A stretch of DNA of 64,000 bases from assembly GCA_902789325.1 (NCBI GenBank), contig CADANN010000025.1, forward strand, positions 1 through 64,000, given 5' to 3'. The stretch comes from an uncultured Spirochaetaceae bacterium (GTDB lineage Bacteria; Spirochaetota; Spirochaetia; Treponematales; Treponemataceae). This document shows positions 43,653-51,741 of this stretch, piece by piece. The notes below the pieces were generated by a model. It searched no databases, had not been told where the DNA came from, and was given only the letters and a program-made list of their open reading frames with translations. Positions within the stretch are counted from its first letter, which is position 1; every line of letters begins with the position of its first letter. The position numbers and the translations under genes are program-made.

Positions 43653-45767
43653 TTACTCCGTCCCTCCAAGCACCGGCTTCATGGCATTTACACTGAAGGC
43701 AACAGTAGAAGCGTTGTGTAAAATTGCCGCCATAGAAGGCGATATGATTCCAAAAAGTCCCAGCAGCATAAAGGTAGTATTTACCGCAACTATGCCACGG
43801 TTATTAGTATCGATTTTTTCGATGAGTCTTGTTCCGAGCAGACGGGTTTTGTAAAGGCCTTCAAGTCCGTCTTCTGCAGAAAGAATTATATCCGCTGTCT
43901 CACCGGTAATGTCCGCACAGTCGCCCATTGCAATTCCTGTATCAGCGGCAGCAAGGGCTGGAGCGTCATTAATTCCATCCCCAATCATTATGACCTTGTG
44001 ACCAAGCTTTTTCTGCTCTTCAATATATTTGAACTTATCTTCTGGTAAAGCACGGGAAATGTAATTATCAATCTTTGTGATTTTTGCAGCATTGCGGGCA
44101 GCCCCTTCATCATCACCAGTAATCATAACGCAATTATGTACACCGCTTTGATGAAGTTTTTTGATGATTGCAGGAGCATTCTTTCGAACAGGATCATTGA
44201 TTGCAAAAATACCAATCAGTTTCTTTTCCTCTGCAAGATATAAAAGTGACTCACCATTTGCTATTGCTTCTTTCTGGATTGATTCCAATTCCGAAGGCTT
44301 GCTCACCTTTTCATCATCAAAAATAAAATGGCGACTGCCTATTACGAGTTTTTTGCCGCCCAAAGTTGTAGCAATTCCATGGGCAACAACATATTCAACC
44401 TTGGCATGTTCTTCCGGATGAAGCAGACCACGCTCGCTTGCTGCATGAACAACCGCAGTAGCAATCGGATGAGCAAAGTGCTCTTCAAGACAGGCTGCAA
44501 TCGCGAGAACTTCCTCCTCTGTACGTCCCTCAAAAGCAATTATGCGTGCCAACTGAGGAGTAGCCGCTGTCAAAGTTCCAGTCTTATCAAAAACTACTGT
44601 ATCAGCAAGAGAAGCCTCTTCCAGAAACTTTCCACCCTTTACAATTATTCCGTTTTCAGCAGCTTCCTTCATTGCGCTCAAAACCGCAATTGGAGATGCA
44701 AGCTTCATTGCACAGGAATAATCTACCATGAGAGTTGCCATCACCTTTGTCATATTTCCAGTGGCAAGGAAAACTGCCAGTGAAAGCAAAAAATTATATT
44801 TTACAAGTGAATCAGCCAGATGCTCCGAGCGCACCTGGGACGAAACCTTTAGAGACTGCGAATTATCAATCATTGTCAGAATATTCTGAACCTTTGTCTG
44901 ATTTCCAGTTGCCCGAACTTCAATAAAGAGTTCGCCTTCCTGAACCACAGTTCCCGCAAAGACAGAAGCCCCTTCCCGCTTTTCTACTGCAAGAGGCTCC
45001 CCTGTAATCGAAGCCTGATTTACAAGTCCCTCTCCACGGATAACTTCACCATCAATTGGAATCAAACTACCTGTGCGAACCGCAACAAGGTCTCCCTTTT
45101 TTACAAAGGAAAGCGGTACAGACTTTTCAACAGTCTCACCCTTTTCATTTTTAGTAACCAACTGAACCTGATCATTCTGAGAAAGCAGTCGGTTTGCCAA
45201 ATCTGAATAAGATTTCTTTTTTGTAAACTCTTCGATTGTGTCGCCAATGTTCAATAAGAAATTGATATTTGAAGCAGTCTTTGTATCACCAGTAATAAGT
45301 GCCATGGAAATTGCGGTAGCATCCAGAACTTCCGATTTGAAGACATTTCCTGTTGCAACCTGCTCCACGCCTTTTAAGATACGTGGTCCAAGTGACCAGA
45401 CTCTTAGAACAAGCCGAACCGGCAGCGGCAGAATCTGTTTGAAGTAATGCCAGGCTGTCATACAGGCAAGGTCAAAAAGAAGACTCTCCTGCTCCTGCGG
45501 CTCTTCCACCGCTTCAAGCATTTCCTGATTTTTAAGATATTTGTCTGAAAGTGCCATAAAATAGGCGCGGATATGTTTTTCGGATAGTTGTTTTGTATCG
45601 TAATAAATGAGGAAGGAACCGGTTGTGTAATTCACACTTACATCCGTCATTCCTTCCTGAACAGAAAGCAGACTCAGCACAAGGGCCGCCTGCCGCCTTG
45701 AAATCTTAGTTTTATCATAGCGGATTCGGATCCGCCCCGGCAGAGAATGCTTTACTGTAAAATCCAT
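43653..45767 (-). CDS. P1-type (HMA_2-domain) metal-transporting ATPase
   Basis: The 704-residue protein has an N-terminal HMA_2-like domain without CxxC (about 1-75), membrane helices, the actuator loop (SITGEPLAVEK), the metal-site helix DYSCAMKLASP (SC in place of the common CPC), the phosphorylation motif DKTGTLT, and MIGDGINDAPALA. Pumps of this kind export transition metals. The SC/SP motif does not define the metal. It is downstream of a small membrane-linked gene and behind several metal boxes, which suggests a role in Fe or Mn homeostasis. Confidence 0.9.
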   Translation of the reverse strand: MDFTVKHSLPGRIRIRYDKTKISRRQAALVLSLLSVQEGMTDVSVNYTTGSFLIYYDTKQLSEKHIRAYFMALSDKYLKNQEMLEAVEEPQEQESLLFDLACMTAWHYFKQILPLPVRLVLRVWSLGPRILKGVEQVATGNVFKSEVLDATAISMALITGDTKTASNINFLLNIGDTIEEFTKKKSYSDLANRLLSQNDQVQLVTKNEKGETVEKSVPLSFVKKGDLVAVRTGSLIPIDGEVIRGEGLVNQASITGEPLAVEKREGASVFAGTVVQEGELFIEVRATGNQTKVQNILTMIDNSQSLKVSSQVRSEHLADSLVKYNFLLSLAVFLATGNMTKVMATLMVDYSCAMKLASPIAVLSAMKEAAENGIIVKGGKFLEEASLADTVVFDKTGTLTAATPQLARIIAFEGRTEEEVLAIAACLEEHFAHPIATAVVHAASERGLLHPEEHAKVEYVVAHGIATTLGGKKLVIGSRHFIFDDEKVSKPSELESIQKEAIANGESLLYLAEEKKLIGIFAINDPVRKNAPAIIKKLHQSGVHNCVMITGDDEGAARNAAKITKIDNYISRALPEDKFKYIEEQKKLGHKVIMIGDGINDAPALAAADTGIAMGDCADITGETADIILSAEDGLEGLYKTRLLGTRLIEKIDTNNRGIVAVNTTFMLLGLFGIISPSMAAILHNASTVAFSVNAMKPVLGGTE

Positions 45768-45780
45768 TTTGTGCCCCCGA

Positions 45781-45990
45781 CTATGCGTTAGCCTTTGCGT
45801 CCTGTTCGGCCTTTACGTCTTCGGCATCTTCTTTGATTGTCTCAAAGTACTCTTTAGCATCATCTTTAAGCTGAAGTCCACCAGCTACAACCTTGGCACA
45901 GCCTTTTCTGAAGGTATCAGTCTTGATAAAAGCGGCAGCTGCGATTCCTGCAACTACTCCCCACAAAAATTTCTTTCCACCATCTGTCAT
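45781..45990 (-). CDS. Small DUF6110/YtxH-like protein
   Basis: The 69-residue protein has one hydrophobic N-terminal segment (FLWGVVAGIAAAAF) and a charged helix rich in Asp, Glu and Lys. Short proteins of this type are commonly found directly before HMA_2-type ATPases, as here (13-bp gap). It could be a membrane-anchored regulator or chaperone of the pump. A GGAGG site precedes the start and the boxes at 46007-46145 control the operon. Confidence 0.65.
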   Translation of the reverse strand: MTDGGKKFLWGVVAGIAAAAFIKTDTFRKGCAKVVAGGLQLKDDAKEYFETIKEDAEDVKAEQDAKANA

Positions 45991-46006
45991 AATAATGGCC
46001 TCCTAT

Positions 46007-46145
46007 GTTTGATAAAACTAACATATCACAACTTTTTGTTATATTCAACTAACAAATTCACTAAATTTGAGCGAAAAATGTTAATGTTAGTATTGACTAA
46101 CACCGAAAAACACTATATATTTCCTTATAGTTAGTTACAACTAAC
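46007..46145. promoter_or_regulatory. Cluster of four metal boxes between the ATPase operon and flavodoxin
   Basis: Two weak copies (GTTTGATAAAACTAAC at 46007-46022; GTTATATTCAACTAAC at 46038-46053) lie nearer the ATPase operon. Two perfect ones (GTTAGTATTGACTAAC at 46086-46101; GTTAGTTACAACTAAC at 46130-46145) lie nearer flavodoxin. This is the densest cluster in the window. Confidence 0.82.
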
Positions 46146-46172
46146 ACTCTTTGACAAAAAAAGGAAGGATAA

Positions 46173-46592
46173 ATGAAAGTAGCTGTAATATATGCCAGCA
46201 CAACTGGTAACACAGAAGCAATGGCAAATGCAATAAACGAAGCATTGAAGGCATCGGGAGAGGATGTTGTTTTTGGAACTGCAGACAGCGTAGACAAAAC
46301 TGCTGTTACAAGCTGTGATGTAATTCTTCTTGGAAGTCCTGCAATGGGTGACGAAATTCTTGAAGACACAATGGAAGAATTCTACACAGCAATTGAAAGT
46401 TCATTAAACGGCAAAAAAGTTGGAATCTTTGGTTCTTATGACTGGGGCGACGGCCAGTGGCTCCGCGATTGGTCAGACCGCTTAAAAAATGCTGGTGCAG
46501 TAAATGCTGCAGAACCTCTTATGGTTCATCTTACACCAGAAGAAGCAGATGTAGAACAGTGTAAAGCTTGGGCTATGTCAGCAATAAAATAG
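46173..46592 (+). CDS. Flavodoxin
   Basis: The 139-residue protein has the FMN phosphate loop YASTTGNTEAMA (8-19), the GSPAMGDE and GSYDWGDGQW flavin-contact loops, and the short-chain flavodoxin length. Flavodoxin carries electrons with FMN and commonly replaces iron-sulfur ferredoxin when iron is short. Two perfect metal boxes lie 28-87 bp upstream, matching induction by iron starvation. A strong terminator follows. Confidence 0.94.
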   Translation: MKVAVIYASTTGNTEAMANAINEALKASGEDVVFGTADSVDKTAVTSCDVILLGSPAMGDEILEDTMEEFYTAIESSLNGKKVGIFGSYDWGDGQWLRDWSDRLKNAGAVNAAEPLMVHLTPEEADVEQCKAWAMSAIK

Positions 46593-46620
46593 GCTCTTAT
46601 AAAATAAATATATGTTTTAG

Positions 46621-46659
46621 GGCCGTTCGGTTTATGTCATGTCCGAACGGCCTTTTTTT
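46621..46659 (+). terminator. Intrinsic terminator after flavodoxin
   Basis: GGCCGTTCGG pairs with CCGAACGGCC, followed by seven T. Its stem shares GGCCGTTC with the terminator at 47084, so one may derive from the other. Confidence 0.95.
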
Positions 46660-46696
46660 ATTTCCAAAAATAAACAATTGAATAAAGGAAATTAAT

Positions 46697-47062
46697 ATGA
46701 GTTTTGATCAGATGATGATTAAATTTTCCGCACCTACCCTTTGTAATATAAAATCTGGAAATATGTTTTTTGCAAGAAATAACACATTTTCGCAAACAAG
46801 CTTTGATACATGGAAAGCTTCTCTCAACAAATATGGAATTGCAATCTTTTGTCTCCATCTTTCTGAAAAAGGTTATGAAGTTTCAAATGCTTTTGACTTT
46901 GTAAATGATTTATTCAACCGTATGGAAAACGAACAAGGCTTTCCTCATGAAATTGGAGTAATCTTAGGTTATCCGGTTGAAGACGTAATTGAATTCGAAA
47001 AGCATCAGGGAAAAAACTGTAAATATTGTGGTTGCTGGAAAAGATATTCTAAAGCAGCATAA
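46697..47062 (+). CDS. DUF3793-family protein
   Basis: The 121-residue protein matches the C-terminal signature of DUF3793 (FPHEIGVILGYPVEDVIEFEKHQGKNCKYCGCWKRY). It is shorter than usual for the family. Function is unknown; in many anaerobes such genes sit next to flavodoxin or feoB, as here. Two Cys near the end (KYCGC) are of interest for metal. It starts 37 bp after the flavodoxin terminator, with a GGAAATTAAT ribosome site. Confidence 0.8.
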   Translation: MSFDQMMIKFSAPTLCNIKSGNMFFARNNTFSQTSFDTWKASLNKYGIAIFCLHLSEKGYEVSNAFDFVNDLFNRMENEQGFPHEIGVILGYPVEDVIEFEKHQGKNCKYCGCWKRYSKAA

Positions 47063-47083
47063 TAATTCCTCCAAAAAAAATTG

Positions 47084-47118
47084 GGCCGTTCAACAATATT
47101 GCTGAACGGCCTTTTTTT
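47084..47118 (+). terminator. Intrinsic terminator between DUF3793 and dtxR, probably bidirectional
   Basis: GGCCGTTCA pairs with TGAACGGCC and is followed by seven T on the plus strand. An A-run (47073-47080) on its left gives a T-run for minus-strand transcripts too. Confidence 0.93.
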
Positions 47119-47135
47119 CAGTAACGAAAAATTAT

Positions 47136-47519
47136 TTATTTAGCTGCTTCTTTATTTTTCTTTACAAGCTTTTTGATTGCCTTGAAAGATTCAGGGCTGA
47201 TATCATGTTCAATTTTGCAGGCATCTTCTGATGCGATTGCAGATTTGACACCAATCTGTTCAAAGAATTCTGTAAGAACTGTATGGCGTTCATAAATTAC
47301 TTTTGCAATTTCTGCGCCTTTTGGAAGAAGTTTAACAGTCTGGTCTGACTCGATAGAAATATACTCTTCTTTTTCGAGATTATGTAAAGCCACGCTAACA
47401 GATGGGCGTGAAAAATTCATTTCTCTTGCGATATCGATTGAGCGTACTGTTCCTTTTTTTGAAAGAACAAGGATTGTCTCAAGATACATTTCTGCAGATT
47501 CTTTTATAACCATTTTCAA
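47136..47519 (-). CDS. DtxR/IdeR/TroR-family metal-dependent repressor
   Basis: The 127-residue protein has the winged helix (about 24-62; DIAREMNFSRPSVSVALHNLE) and dimer/metal domain of DtxR proteins, without the C-terminal SH3-like domain. Metal ligands are visible: Met11, His79, and Cys101, Glu104 and His105 (EDACKIEHDIS), equal to the primary-site Cys-Glu-His of iron-sensing DtxR rather than the Glu-Glu-His of Mn-sensing MntR. It is the last gene of the second feo operon, so it would regulate its own synthesis. I propose it as the reader of the GTTAGTN4ACTAAC boxes; this is inference. Confidence 0.92.
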   Translation of the reverse strand: MKMVIKESAEMYLETILVLSKKGTVRSIDIAREMNFSRPSVSVALHNLEKEEYISIESDQTVKLLPKGAEIAKVIYERHTVLTEFFEQIGVKSAIASEDACKIEHDISPESFKAIKKLVKKNKEAAK

Positions 47520-47547
47520 CCTCTTGAGATAATTATACTAGATGAGT

Positions 47548-47760
47548 TTATTTACGACAAGTGTAATTCTGTACTGCTTTTGATGATTTTTGATTTGCTA
47601 AAAATTGTTCGACATGTGGATACTCACTGCAAGCATGTCCACACGAACCGCAGTTACCGCCACAAGATGGATGGCGGCCTGCACGTTTAGCTTTAATGAT
47701 AGAGTTAATTACAAGTGTCACTATTGCAAGAAGAATAATACTAACAATAAGGGTTCCCAT
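47548..47760 (-). CDS. FeoB-associated Cys-rich membrane protein
   Basis: The 70-residue protein has one N-terminal membrane helix and a Cys cluster (CGGNCGSCGHAC). Such small proteins regularly accompany feoB. They may hold Fe(II) at the pore exit or aid assembly of the transporter. It lies between feoB and dtxR in the operon, 28 bp before the dtxR start. Confidence 0.87.
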   Translation of the reverse strand: MGTLIVSIILLAIVTLVINSIIKAKRAGRHPSCGGNCGSCGHACSEYPHVEQFLANQKSSKAVQNYTCRK

Positions 47761-47776
47761 AAATTTACTCCAAATA

Positions 47777-47853
47777 TGTCATTGTCCGGCTTGACCGGAC
47801 AATCTGTATTTAACAGTAATGTGCAGATTCCCGGGTCTAGCCCGGGAATGACA
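47777..47853. repeat. Inverted pair of CTTG palindromes, CCGG type
   Basis: Copy one at 47777-47805 (TGTCATTGTCCGG-CTTG-ACCGGACAATCT) and copy two, inverted, at 47825-47853 (stem TCCCGGG, loop CTAG). The stems differ in sequence but each stays paired. The unit fills the gap between feoB and the Cys-rich gene. Confidence 0.9.
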
Positions 47854-47857
47854 TTCT

Positions 47858-50167
47858 TTACTTTACCATTTTTGGCTTACGGAATAAAGCCCATCCGAAC
47901 ACAGCAATTACAACAACTGCCAAAATAAATCCGAAGATGTTGCCATTTCCAGTAAACATACTACCAAGCTGGTAAACAACAAATGATACTACATAAGCAA
48001 GACCACACTGCCAGCCGATTGCTGCCCAAGTCCATTTTCTACTGTTCATTTCACGCTTGATTGCACCAATTGCAGCAAAACAAGGAGCACAAAGAAGGTT
48101 GAAAATAAGGAATGAAAGTCCAGCTGGATGAGTGAATGCAGCGGCAAGATTTGCCCAGGTTTCTTCTCCACCGTAAAGGATACCCATTGTACCAACAATG
48201 TTTTCCTTTGCAACAAGACCAGTTACAGAAGCAACAGCAGCCTGCCAGTTACCCCAACCTACTGGAGCAAAAATCCAAGCGATGCAGCTTCCAAGTTTTG
48301 CGAGAATACTTGCATCCATCTGATCTTCTTCGAGCATTCCAAAACCTGCATCTGTCCAGCCAAAGAATGAAAGGAACCAGATTACGATTGTTGAAAGCAA
48401 AATAATTGTACCTGCTTTCTTGATGAATGACCATCCGCGTTCCCACATAGAGCGCATTACGTTTCCGAATGTTGGCCAATGGTAGGCAGGAAGTTCCATT
48501 ACAAACGGAGCAACTTCACCCATGAATGGCTTAGTCTTTTTAAGAATGATACCAGAACAGATGATTGCTGCAATACCGATAAAGTAAGCTGATGTAGCAA
48601 TAGCAGCCGAACCACCAAAGATAGCACCAGCAACAAGAGCAATGAATGGAACCTTAGCACCACAAGGGATGAAAGTAGTTGTCATGATTGTCATGCGGCG
48701 GTCGCGTTCATTTTCAATTGTACGACAAGCCATAATACCTGGAACACCACAACCAGTACCAATCAAAACCGGAATGAATGATTTTCCAGAAAGTCCAAAG
48801 CGGCGGAAAATACGGTCAAGAATAAATGCAATACGAGCCATATAACCACAAGCTTCAAGGAATGCAAGGAAGATAAACAATACAAGCATCTGTGGAACAA
48901 AGCCGAGGACTGCACCAACACCGGCAACTATACCGTCAAGAATCAAACCTTTGAGCCAGTCTGCACAACCGATAGCATCAAGGCCGCTTTCAATGAGAGC
49001 CGGAATACCCGGTACCCATACGCCGTAAGCATTAGCTTCTGCTATTGCATCTTCTGTAATTTCGATTGGTTCAGAAACTTCCATTGTTTCATCATCAACA
49101 GTTACATAAGTTACTTCGCCTGCTTCAGCAGCCTCAAGAATTGCAGCTGAATCGCCAAACTCTTCGGCTGCTTCTTCATAGGCACCTGTACCAATTCCAA
49201 AAAGGTGATATCCGTCACCAAAGAGTCCGTCGTTTGCCCAATCTGTTGCAGCAGCACCAATTGTCACCATAGAAACATAGTAAACAAGCCACATTACAAG
49301 AGCAAAAATTGGAAGTGCAAGCCAGCGGTTTGTAACTACGCGGTCAATCTTATCTGAAGTTGAAAGCTTTGTGCGGTTCTTTTTTGTAACACAGTTTTTA
49401 ATGATTGATTCAATGTACTTATAGCGTTCAGCTGTAATAATTGATTCTGAATCATCATCGAGTTCTGCTTCACAAGCTTTAATATCTGATTCAATATGAT
49501 TAAGTTTGCTTTCACTAACACCAAGTGCTTTAATTACTTTTTCATCGCGTTCAAAAAGCTTAACTGAGAACCAGCGGTGCTGTTCTTCAGGAAGATCATG
49601 AACAATTGCCTCTTCAATATGAGCAAGAGCATGTTCTACACAACCCTCGAAACGATGCTTATACATCATTGGCTTTTTCTCGTTAGCCTTATTTACAGCA
49701 ATTTCTGCAGCTTCAATACATCCTGTTCCCTTAAGAGCAGAAATCTCAACTACAGGACAACCAAGTTCCTGCTGCATTGCATCAATGTGGATTTTGTCTC
49801 CATTCTTTTTAACAACATCCATCATGTTAACTGCAACTACCATTGGAATACCAAGTTCTGCAAGCTGAGTTGTAAGATAAAGGTTTCTTTCAAGGTTAGT
49901 TCCATCAACAATATTCAAAATTGCATCTGGACGTTCTTTTACAAGATAGTCACGAGAAACAACTTCTTCCAAAGTATAAGGAGAAAGCGAATAAATACCT
50001 GGTAAGTCCATAATTACAACTTCACCATTGTGGCCCTTAAGCTTTCCTTCCTTTTTTTCAACTGTTACTCCAGGCCAGTTTCCAACAAACTGATTTGAAC
50101 CTGTAAGTGCATTAAAAAGTGTAGTTTTTCCCGCATTTGGGTTTCCTGCAAGTGCTATTTTTATCAT
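47858..50167 (-). CDS. feoB: FeoB, ferrous iron transporter (second, with an acidic loop)
   Basis: The 769-residue protein has the G domain (GNPNAGKT 8-15, DLPG, NMMD), a helical middle and the FeoB membrane core with GTGCGVPGIMACR and FIPCGAKVPF. About 70 residues (roughly 315-382), very rich in Glu, Ala and Asp, form an extracytoplasmic loop missing from the shorter FeoB at 10394. It may gather Fe(II). The start codon follows directly on the feoA stop (TAAATG). The operon order is feoA-feoA-feoB-Cys-rich-dtxR behind three metal boxes. Confidence 0.95.
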   Translation of the reverse strand: MIKIALAGNPNAGKTTLFNALTGSNQFVGNWPGVTVEKKEGKLKGHNGEVVIMDLPGIYSLSPYTLEEVVSRDYLVKERPDAILNIVDGTNLERNLYLTTQLAELGIPMVVAVNMMDVVKKNGDKIHIDAMQQELGCPVVEISALKGTGCIEAAEIAVNKANEKKPMMYKHRFEGCVEHALAHIEEAIVHDLPEEQHRWFSVKLFERDEKVIKALGVSESKLNHIESDIKACEAELDDDSESIITAERYKYIESIIKNCVTKKNRTKLSTSDKIDRVVTNRWLALPIFALVMWLVYYVSMVTIGAAATDWANDGLFGDGYHLFGIGTGAYEEAAEEFGDSAAILEAAEAGEVTYVTVDDETMEVSEPIEITEDAIAEANAYGVWVPGIPALIESGLDAIGCADWLKGLILDGIVAGVGAVLGFVPQMLVLFIFLAFLEACGYMARIAFILDRIFRRFGLSGKSFIPVLIGTGCGVPGIMACRTIENERDRRMTIMTTTFIPCGAKVPFIALVAGAIFGGSAAIATSAYFIGIAAIICSGIILKKTKPFMGEVAPFVMELPAYHWPTFGNVMRSMWERGWSFIKKAGTIILLSTIVIWFLSFFGWTDAGFGMLEEDQMDASILAKLGSCIAWIFAPVGWGNWQAAVASVTGLVAKENIVGTMGILYGGEETWANLAAAFTHPAGLSFLIFNLLCAPCFAAIGAIKREMNSRKWTWAAIGWQCGLAYVVSFVVYQLGSMFTGNGNIFGFILAVVVIAVFGWALFRKPKMVK

Positions 50168-50386
50168 TTATTGTACCTCTACCATTTCTGCATCTGCTTT
50201 ACGAACCGAAAGCTCGTAACCGCGTACTGTAATTTCTACAGGATCACCAAGAGGAGCTACTTTACGAACGTAAATTTCTACGCCCTTTGTAATTCCCATG
50301 TCCATAATGCGGCGTTTTACCGCACCTTCACCATTCAGCTTTACGACAGTAACTGTCTGGCCTGTTTTTGTTTCTTTTAGAGTCAT
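50168..50386 (-). CDS. feoA: FeoA (second operon, copy next to feoB)
   Basis: The 72-residue protein has the FeoA SH3-like pattern (TVVKLNGEGAVKRRIMDMGITKGVEIYVRKVAPLGDP). It lies directly before feoB, so it is probably the working partner of that protein. It follows another feoA by 30 bp; two different feoA copies in one operon are common in clostridia-like feo operons. Confidence 0.93.
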   Translation of the reverse strand: MTLKETKTGQTVTVVKLNGEGAVKRRIMDMGITKGVEIYVRKVAPLGDPVEITVRGYELSVRKADAEMVEVQ

Positions 50387-50416
50387 AATCTATTTTTCTC
50401 CTATAAAATGTACAAA

Positions 50417-50626
50417 TTAAACGATAATCTTCTGCGCCATCTCTTTGCTGATTGCTACACGGCTGTCTTTTACCTGAACAATGACGTTCCCACTTATTTT
50501 CGAAATAACCGAAACCTGCGCTCCAGCGACAAAACCAAGGTTCTCTAAAAAGCGTCTCACTTCTTCTTTACCGCTGATTTTCTTGATTAGAAAAGATTCT
50601 CCATCAGATACCATACTTAAAGGCAT
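50417..50626 (-). CDS. feoA: FeoA (second operon, first copy)
   Basis: The 69-residue protein has the FeoA pattern (EVRRFLENLGFVAGAQVSVISKISGNVIVQV) and differs strongly from its neighbour. It is the first gene of the operon, with the nearest of three metal boxes 20 bp before its start codon. A GGAGC ribosome site is present. Confidence 0.92.
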   Translation of the reverse strand: MPLSMVSDGESFLIKKISGKEEVRRFLENLGFVAGAQVSVISKISGNVIVQVKDSRVAISKEMAQKIIV

Positions 50627-50646
50627 TATTTTTGCTCCTATAAATA

Positions 50647-50724
50647 GTTAGTAAATACTAACGTATAGGTTAAATAGAGTTAGCCCTTACTAACTTTCGG
50701 TCATTATAGTTAGTAAGGGCTAAC
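50647..50724. promoter_or_regulatory. Three metal boxes before the feoAAB-dtxR operon
   Basis: GTTAGTAAATACTAAC at 50647-50662, GTTAGCCCTTACTAAC at 50679-50694 and GTTAGTAAGGGCTAAC at 50709-50724. The last two are exact reverse complements of each other. Centre spacing is 32 and 30 bp, near three helical turns, so all three lie on one face. Confidence 0.9.
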
Positions 50725-50763
50725 ATGTCAATAAAGAGAGGAAAATAATCTAAATTGCAATAA

Positions 50764-51723
50764 TTAATATCCTAATTTTTTATTTACAAGATAATTTAAG
50801 GGCTTTCCAGCCACAAAATTCTGCAAATCTTCAAGGAACATTTCTACGTTTCTGTCTTTTGTATAAGGAAGTGTCAGATTTCCGGCAACATGTGGAGTAA
50901 TCAAAAGATTTTTTGTTTTCCATAAGCGGCTGTCTGCAGGCAGAGGTTCTACCTGGAAAACATCAAGTGCGGCACCAGCAAGATGTCCATTTTCAAGATT
51001 GTCAGCAAGAGCAGCCTCATCAATTGCAGAACCGCGGCCAACATTTATTACATATGAACCTTCCGGCATTTTCTCCAAACGTTCACGCGAAAGAATCCCT
51101 TTTGTTTCAGGAGTTGCAGGAAGACTCATTGCAAGCAAATCAGTTTCTGGCAAAACAGAATCAAGTTCACTTACCGGTAGCACTTTATCATAAACAGTCT
51201 CGCTGCTTTTTCCACTGCGGCACACACCAATAATTTGTGCAGGTTCAAAAGCCTTGGCTCGTTTTGCAAAAGTTGTTCCAATATCACCAGTTCCCAAAAC
51301 AGTAATTCTGCAATCTTTCAAAGATTTTTGAGCACGTGGAGAAAGCCATTTTCCTTCATGAGTTTCTTCAAAAAATTCATTGAGGCGGCGCATCATCATA
51401 AGCGAAGTTGCAATCATATGCTCTGCAATCGAAACTCCATAGGCACCAGCTGAATTTGTGAGCAGACAATCCTCATTTGCAAAATATCCTGGCACCATAA
51501 GTGAATCAACTCCAGCCCATGGAACACATAGCCATTTAAGTGACTTACTGTTTTTTACAATCGAAGGTGCAAAACCATAAATTATATCTGCATCAAAATT
51601 ACTTTCAGGAATTTCTTTTTCATTTTTATAAAAGAAAACATCAGCTCCAATAGATTTGACTGTTTCCGAAATACGTTCAATATGCTTTTCTTCCAGCAGA
51701 TTATTTATAACTAAGATTTTCAT
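50764..51723 (-). CDS. D-isomer-specific 2-hydroxyacid dehydrogenase
   Basis: The 319-residue protein has the NAD-binding motif VLGTGDIGTTFAKRA, the catalytic Arg in NVGRGSAIDEAAL, Glu in DVFQVEPLP and His in ITPHVAGN. The family reduces 2-keto acids or oxidises D-2-hydroxy acids; the exact substrate is open. It is outside the metal regulon (the feo boxes point away) and lies 18 bp after the DUF763 gene on the same strand. Confidence 0.92.
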   Translation of the reverse strand: MKILVINNLLEEKHIERISETVKSIGADVFFYKNEKEIPESNFDADIIYGFAPSIVKNSKSLKWLCVPWAGVDSLMVPGYFANEDCLLTNSAGAYGVSIAEHMIATSLMMMRRLNEFFEETHEGKWLSPRAQKSLKDCRITVLGTGDIGTTFAKRAKAFEPAQIIGVCRSGKSSETVYDKVLPVSELDSVLPETDLLAMSLPATPETKGILSRERLEKMPEGSYVINVGRGSAIDEAALADNLENGHLAGAALDVFQVEPLPADSRLWKTKNLLITPHVAGNLTLPYTKDRNVEMFLEDLQNFVAGKPLNYLVNKKLGY

Positions 51724-51741
51724 ACCAACCTCACAATTTTT

